This document shows, piece by piece, positions 62,277-64,000 of a stretch of DNA of 64,000 nt (positions within the stretch are counted from its first letter, which is position 1; every line of letters begins with the position of its first letter). The position numbers and the translations under genes are program-made. The stretch comes from Trichococcus paludicola. Lineage in GTDB: Bacteria; Bacillota; Bacilli; Lactobacillales; Aerococcaceae. Under the pieces are notes generated by a model. It was not told the DNA's origin. It ran no database searches and saw only the letters and a program-made list of their open reading frames with translations. The stretch is from assembly GCF_003052295.1 (NCBI RefSeq), contig NZ_QBLC01000003.1:62001-126000 (forward strand). Direction: 5' to 3'.

Positions 62277-62312
62277 CATGTTGAGGCGGTAGTGTTGATG
62301 TCACGAGAATAG
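62277..62312 (+). repeat. Third rlmD 3'-end fragment (att-like)
   Basis: Twelve codons reading HVEAVVLMSRE-stop, nearly identical at base level to 59278-59307 and similar to the true rlmD end at 58968. Only these last codons are present, as expected for an attachment site. Confidence 0.75.
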
Positions 62313-62378
62313 GATGAGACGAAAGATCAGTTTCCAGTGAGACATATATAACCTAATAAACATAAGGAGCGGAGAGAT

Positions 62379-62882
62379 ATGGAGACGAAAGCACTTGTTA
62401 TTATAGATATTCAGAACGACATCACGAAACACTATAAGGAAATCATTGATAACATCAACACTGGCATAGATTGGGCTGTGAGCAAGGGAATGCACGTTGT
62501 GTACATCAAGCACAACAATCTTTCCGCAGGTACACGCACCTTCAAGCCGGACACAAAAGGCGCAGAGCTTGTTCCCGAGATGAAGATCGTTTCGGAAAAC
62601 ATCTTTCTGAAAACTAAGGGCAACGCTCTGACAAGTGAGGATTTTGCCGCATTTATCGAGGCAAACGGCATAAACGAGTTTTATATCACCGGTGCGGATG
62701 CCACCGCCTGCGTGAAATCCACCTGCTTCAACATGGCTAAGGCCGGCTACACAGTACGTGTCATTTCTGACTGTGTCACCAGTTATGACCTGAAAAAGAT
62801 GGACGAAATGCTCCGTTATTACGCAGACAAGGGCTGTGAGGTCAAGACGCTCCTCGAATTTACTGGGAAATTTCAAGGATAA
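62379..62882 (+). CDS. Isochorismatase-family cysteine hydrolase
   Basis: 167-residue hydrolase of the isochorismatase-like superfamily (nicotinamidase, isochorismatase, N-carbamoylsarcosine amidase). The catalytic triad is visible: Asp in VIIDIQND near residue 10, Lys in LKTKGNAL near 77, and Cys in ATACVKST near 110. It lacks the metal-ligand His set of nicotinamidases, so another amide substrate is likely. AAGGAGCGGAGAG ribosome binding site. It lies just beyond the third rlmD scar and is probably acquired. Confidence 0.85.
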   Translation: METKALVIIDIQNDITKHYKEIIDNINTGIDWAVSKGMHVVYIKHNNLSAGTRTFKPDTKGAELVPEMKIVSENIFLKTKGNALTSEDFAAFIEANGINEFYITGADATACVKSTCFNMAKAGYTVRVISDCVTSYDLKKMDEMLRYYADKGCEVKTLLEFTGKFQG

Positions 62883-63033
62883 AAAACCTTTCCAAAACAT
62901 ATAAAGGAATACAAGGAAGCAGCAGAAAGAGAAGCATCGGGGCAGGGAGTTGTAGGTGTCTCAATAGTGGAAGAAATGGAGAATACAAACTGCGAGGGGC
63001 AATATACAATGAACAATAATCGGAGGAAACACT

Positions 63034-63423
63034 ATGAAACTTGATGGTTTTGGGATCTTCGTAAAAGACATGGCAGCGATGGTCCGCTTTTATAGGGATA
63101 TTCTGAATTTTGAAATCCGGGAAGATGAAAACGCAACGAATGTGTATTTGGTAAAGGATGGAACCTTGTTTTTATTGTATCGTCGGACAGACTTTGAAAA
63201 GATGACAAACAGAGCCTTTGGTTATGCGAATGAAATTAATGGGCATTATGAAATTGCCCTAAGCGTCGATAACTATGATGCGGTTGATTTGACCTTTAAT
63301 GAAGTCGTATCCAAAGGTGCAGTCCCTATCTTGGAGCCTACTACTCAGCCTTGGGGCCAACGTACATGCTATATCGCTGACCCTGAAGGGAACCTGATTG
63401 AAATTGGTTCATTCAAAAAATAA
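63034..63423 (+). CDS. VOC-superfamily protein (glyoxalase/bleomycin resistance fold)
   Basis: 129-residue protein with paired beta-alpha-beta-beta-beta modules: LDGFGIFVKDMAAMVRFYRDILNFEI and the C-terminal WGQRTCYIADPEGNLIEIGSF, both typical of VOC proteins. Putative metal or ligand residues include His in NGHYEIALSV and Glu in NLIEIG. Substrate unknown. CGGAGGAAACACT ribosome binding site. Located between the hydrolase and the lipid transferase; the three may be one acquired cluster. Confidence 0.85.
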   Translation: MKLDGFGIFVKDMAAMVRFYRDILNFEIREDENATNVYLVKDGTLFLLYRRTDFEKMTNRAFGYANEINGHYEIALSVDNYDAVDLTFNEVVSKGAVPILEPTTQPWGQRTCYIADPEGNLIEIGSFKK

Positions 63424-63544
63424 ATCTTTGTCAAGAAAAGAAGTAGGCGAATAGCCTGATGAGATAAATCTAGAATTGAGACTGTTGCACAGCTGACAAG
63501 AGTCCAATTATCATTGACGTGCCACGGGAAAGGAGAGTGGATAA

Positions 63545-64000
63545 ATGGCAAATATCATTACTGGCTGTCGGATCCTGTGCAGCGTTCTGCTGTTTTTCTT
63601 TCCTGCATTTTCACCGCAGTTTTATGCACTGTATTTGATCAGCGGCTTCACGGATATGATTGATGGTACTGTTGCAAGAAAGACGAACACCGACAGTGAG
63701 TTTGGCTCCAAACTGGATACAATCGCTGATTTCATATTTATTGTGGCTTGTTTGGTTAAGCTGCTTCCTGTATTAAATATTCCCACATGGCTCTGGATAT
63801 GGATTGTAACGATTGCTGTAATAAAAATCATTAATGTTATATCAGGATTCATTTGCCAAAAGAAGTTTGTGACAGAACATACCATCATGAACAAGTTTAC
63901 GGGAGTAGTGCTTTTCTTATTGCCGCTGACATTATCTTCTATTGAACTTAAGTATACCGCTATCGTGGTATGTGGCATGGCAACCTTCTCAGCGATTCAG
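63545..64000 (+). CDS. CDP-alcohol phosphatidyltransferase, N-terminal part
   Basis: The gene runs off the window end after 152 codons. It begins MANIITGCRILCSVLLFFFP and holds the full CDP-alcohol phosphotransferase signature D-x2-DG-x2-AR-x8-G-x3-D-x3-D (DMIDGTVARKTNTDSEFGSKLDTIAD, residues ~38-63) followed by several membrane helices. Such enzymes make phosphatidylglycerol phosphate, cardiolipin or phosphatidylserine; the substrate cannot be told from this part. AAAGGAGAG is 8 bases upstream. It is a second-copy type gene in an accessory region rather than the housekeeping pgsA context. Confidence 0.88.
   Translation, partial: MANIITGCRILCSVLLFFFPAFSPQFYALYLISGFTDMIDGTVARKTNTDSEFGSKLDTIADFIFIVACLVKLLPVLNIPTWLWIWIVTIAVIKIINVISGFICQKKFVTEHTIMNKFTGVVLFLLPLTLSSIELKYTAIVVCGMATFSAIQ

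Noticed and set aside
62883-63033. A short open frame between the hydrolase and the VOC gene
   Set aside because: About 48 codons are open in frame after the hydrolase stop, but there is no start with a ribosome binding site. It may be a remnant, and cannot be assigned.

Overview
The window is chromosomal DNA of a low-GC Gram-positive bacterium of the Lactobacillales, most likely a Carnobacteriaceae member such as Trichococcus. The evidence is the conserved yvlBCD-hprK-lgt-ppaX-gpsA-galU order, the rapZ-yvcK-whiA cluster, the pcrA-ligA-camS-gatCAB-dgkB-rlmD block, an LtaS-type lipoteichoic acid synthase, and strong GGAGG ribosome binding sites. The genus is an inference from gene order and protein style; no database search was possible.

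Layout. 1-5.7 kb: envelope-stress genes (yvlB tail, yvlC, yvlD), then a plus-strand run hprK-lgt-ppaX-gpsA-galU. 5.9-8.8 kb: thioredoxin reductase and phosphohexomutase. 8.8-15.1 kb (minus strand): azoreductase, asnB and a four-gene OpuC-type osmoprotectant ABC transporter. 15.5-17.0 kb: a lone glycerol kinase behind a cre site. 17.1-17.35 kb: two copies of a structured intergenic repeat. 17.5-20.4 kb: rapZ-yvcK-whiA. 20.5-25.3 kb: a short SSB, a two-component system, and ltaS on the opposite strand. 25.6-29.8 kb: VanZ-like protein, rRNA methyltransferase, flavoprotein and nitroreductase. 30.0-34.5 kb: a lipoprotein-type ABC exporter whose permease carries a very large coiled coil. 35.4-40.9 kb: a complete branched-chain amino acid ABC operon (livJHMGF) plus a CBS-ACT protein, with a good CodY box inside its promoter. 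41-45.3 kb: an HTH protein, two cell-wall hydrolases, a divergent PurK-like ATP-grasp protein and a GntR regulator. 45.9-59.0 kb: the DNA repair, tRNA amidotransferase and lipid kinase housekeeping block ending in rlmD.

59.0-64 kb is accessory. The 3' end of rlmD is followed by a second, frameshifted copy of its last ~50 codons, and by a third match to only the last 12 codons 3 kb downstream. Between them lies AT-rich DNA with an unknown gene, a serine recombinase killed by two nonsense mutations and a 3' truncation, and an unknown gene broken by a frameshift in an A7 run. This looks like one or more decayed integrative elements that used the rlmD 3' end as attachment site. Beyond the third copy are an isochorismatase-like hydrolase, a VOC protein and a CDP-alcohol phosphatidyltransferase cut by the window end.

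The most notable unexplained structure is in the spacers. One repeat family (four copies, two tandem pairs at 17.1-17.35 and 54.84-55.14 kb) has nested stems whose sequences differ between copies but whose pairing is kept by compensatory changes. A second family occurs at 45.3 and 51.4 kb, with a probable fragment at 27.45 kb. Regulation readable from the sequence includes a cre site before glpK, a CodY box before livJ, and a tandem pair of TGTRAA-N5-TGTRAA boxes before ltaS. All starts and functions are read from the sequence and family knowledge; none was tested by alignment software.
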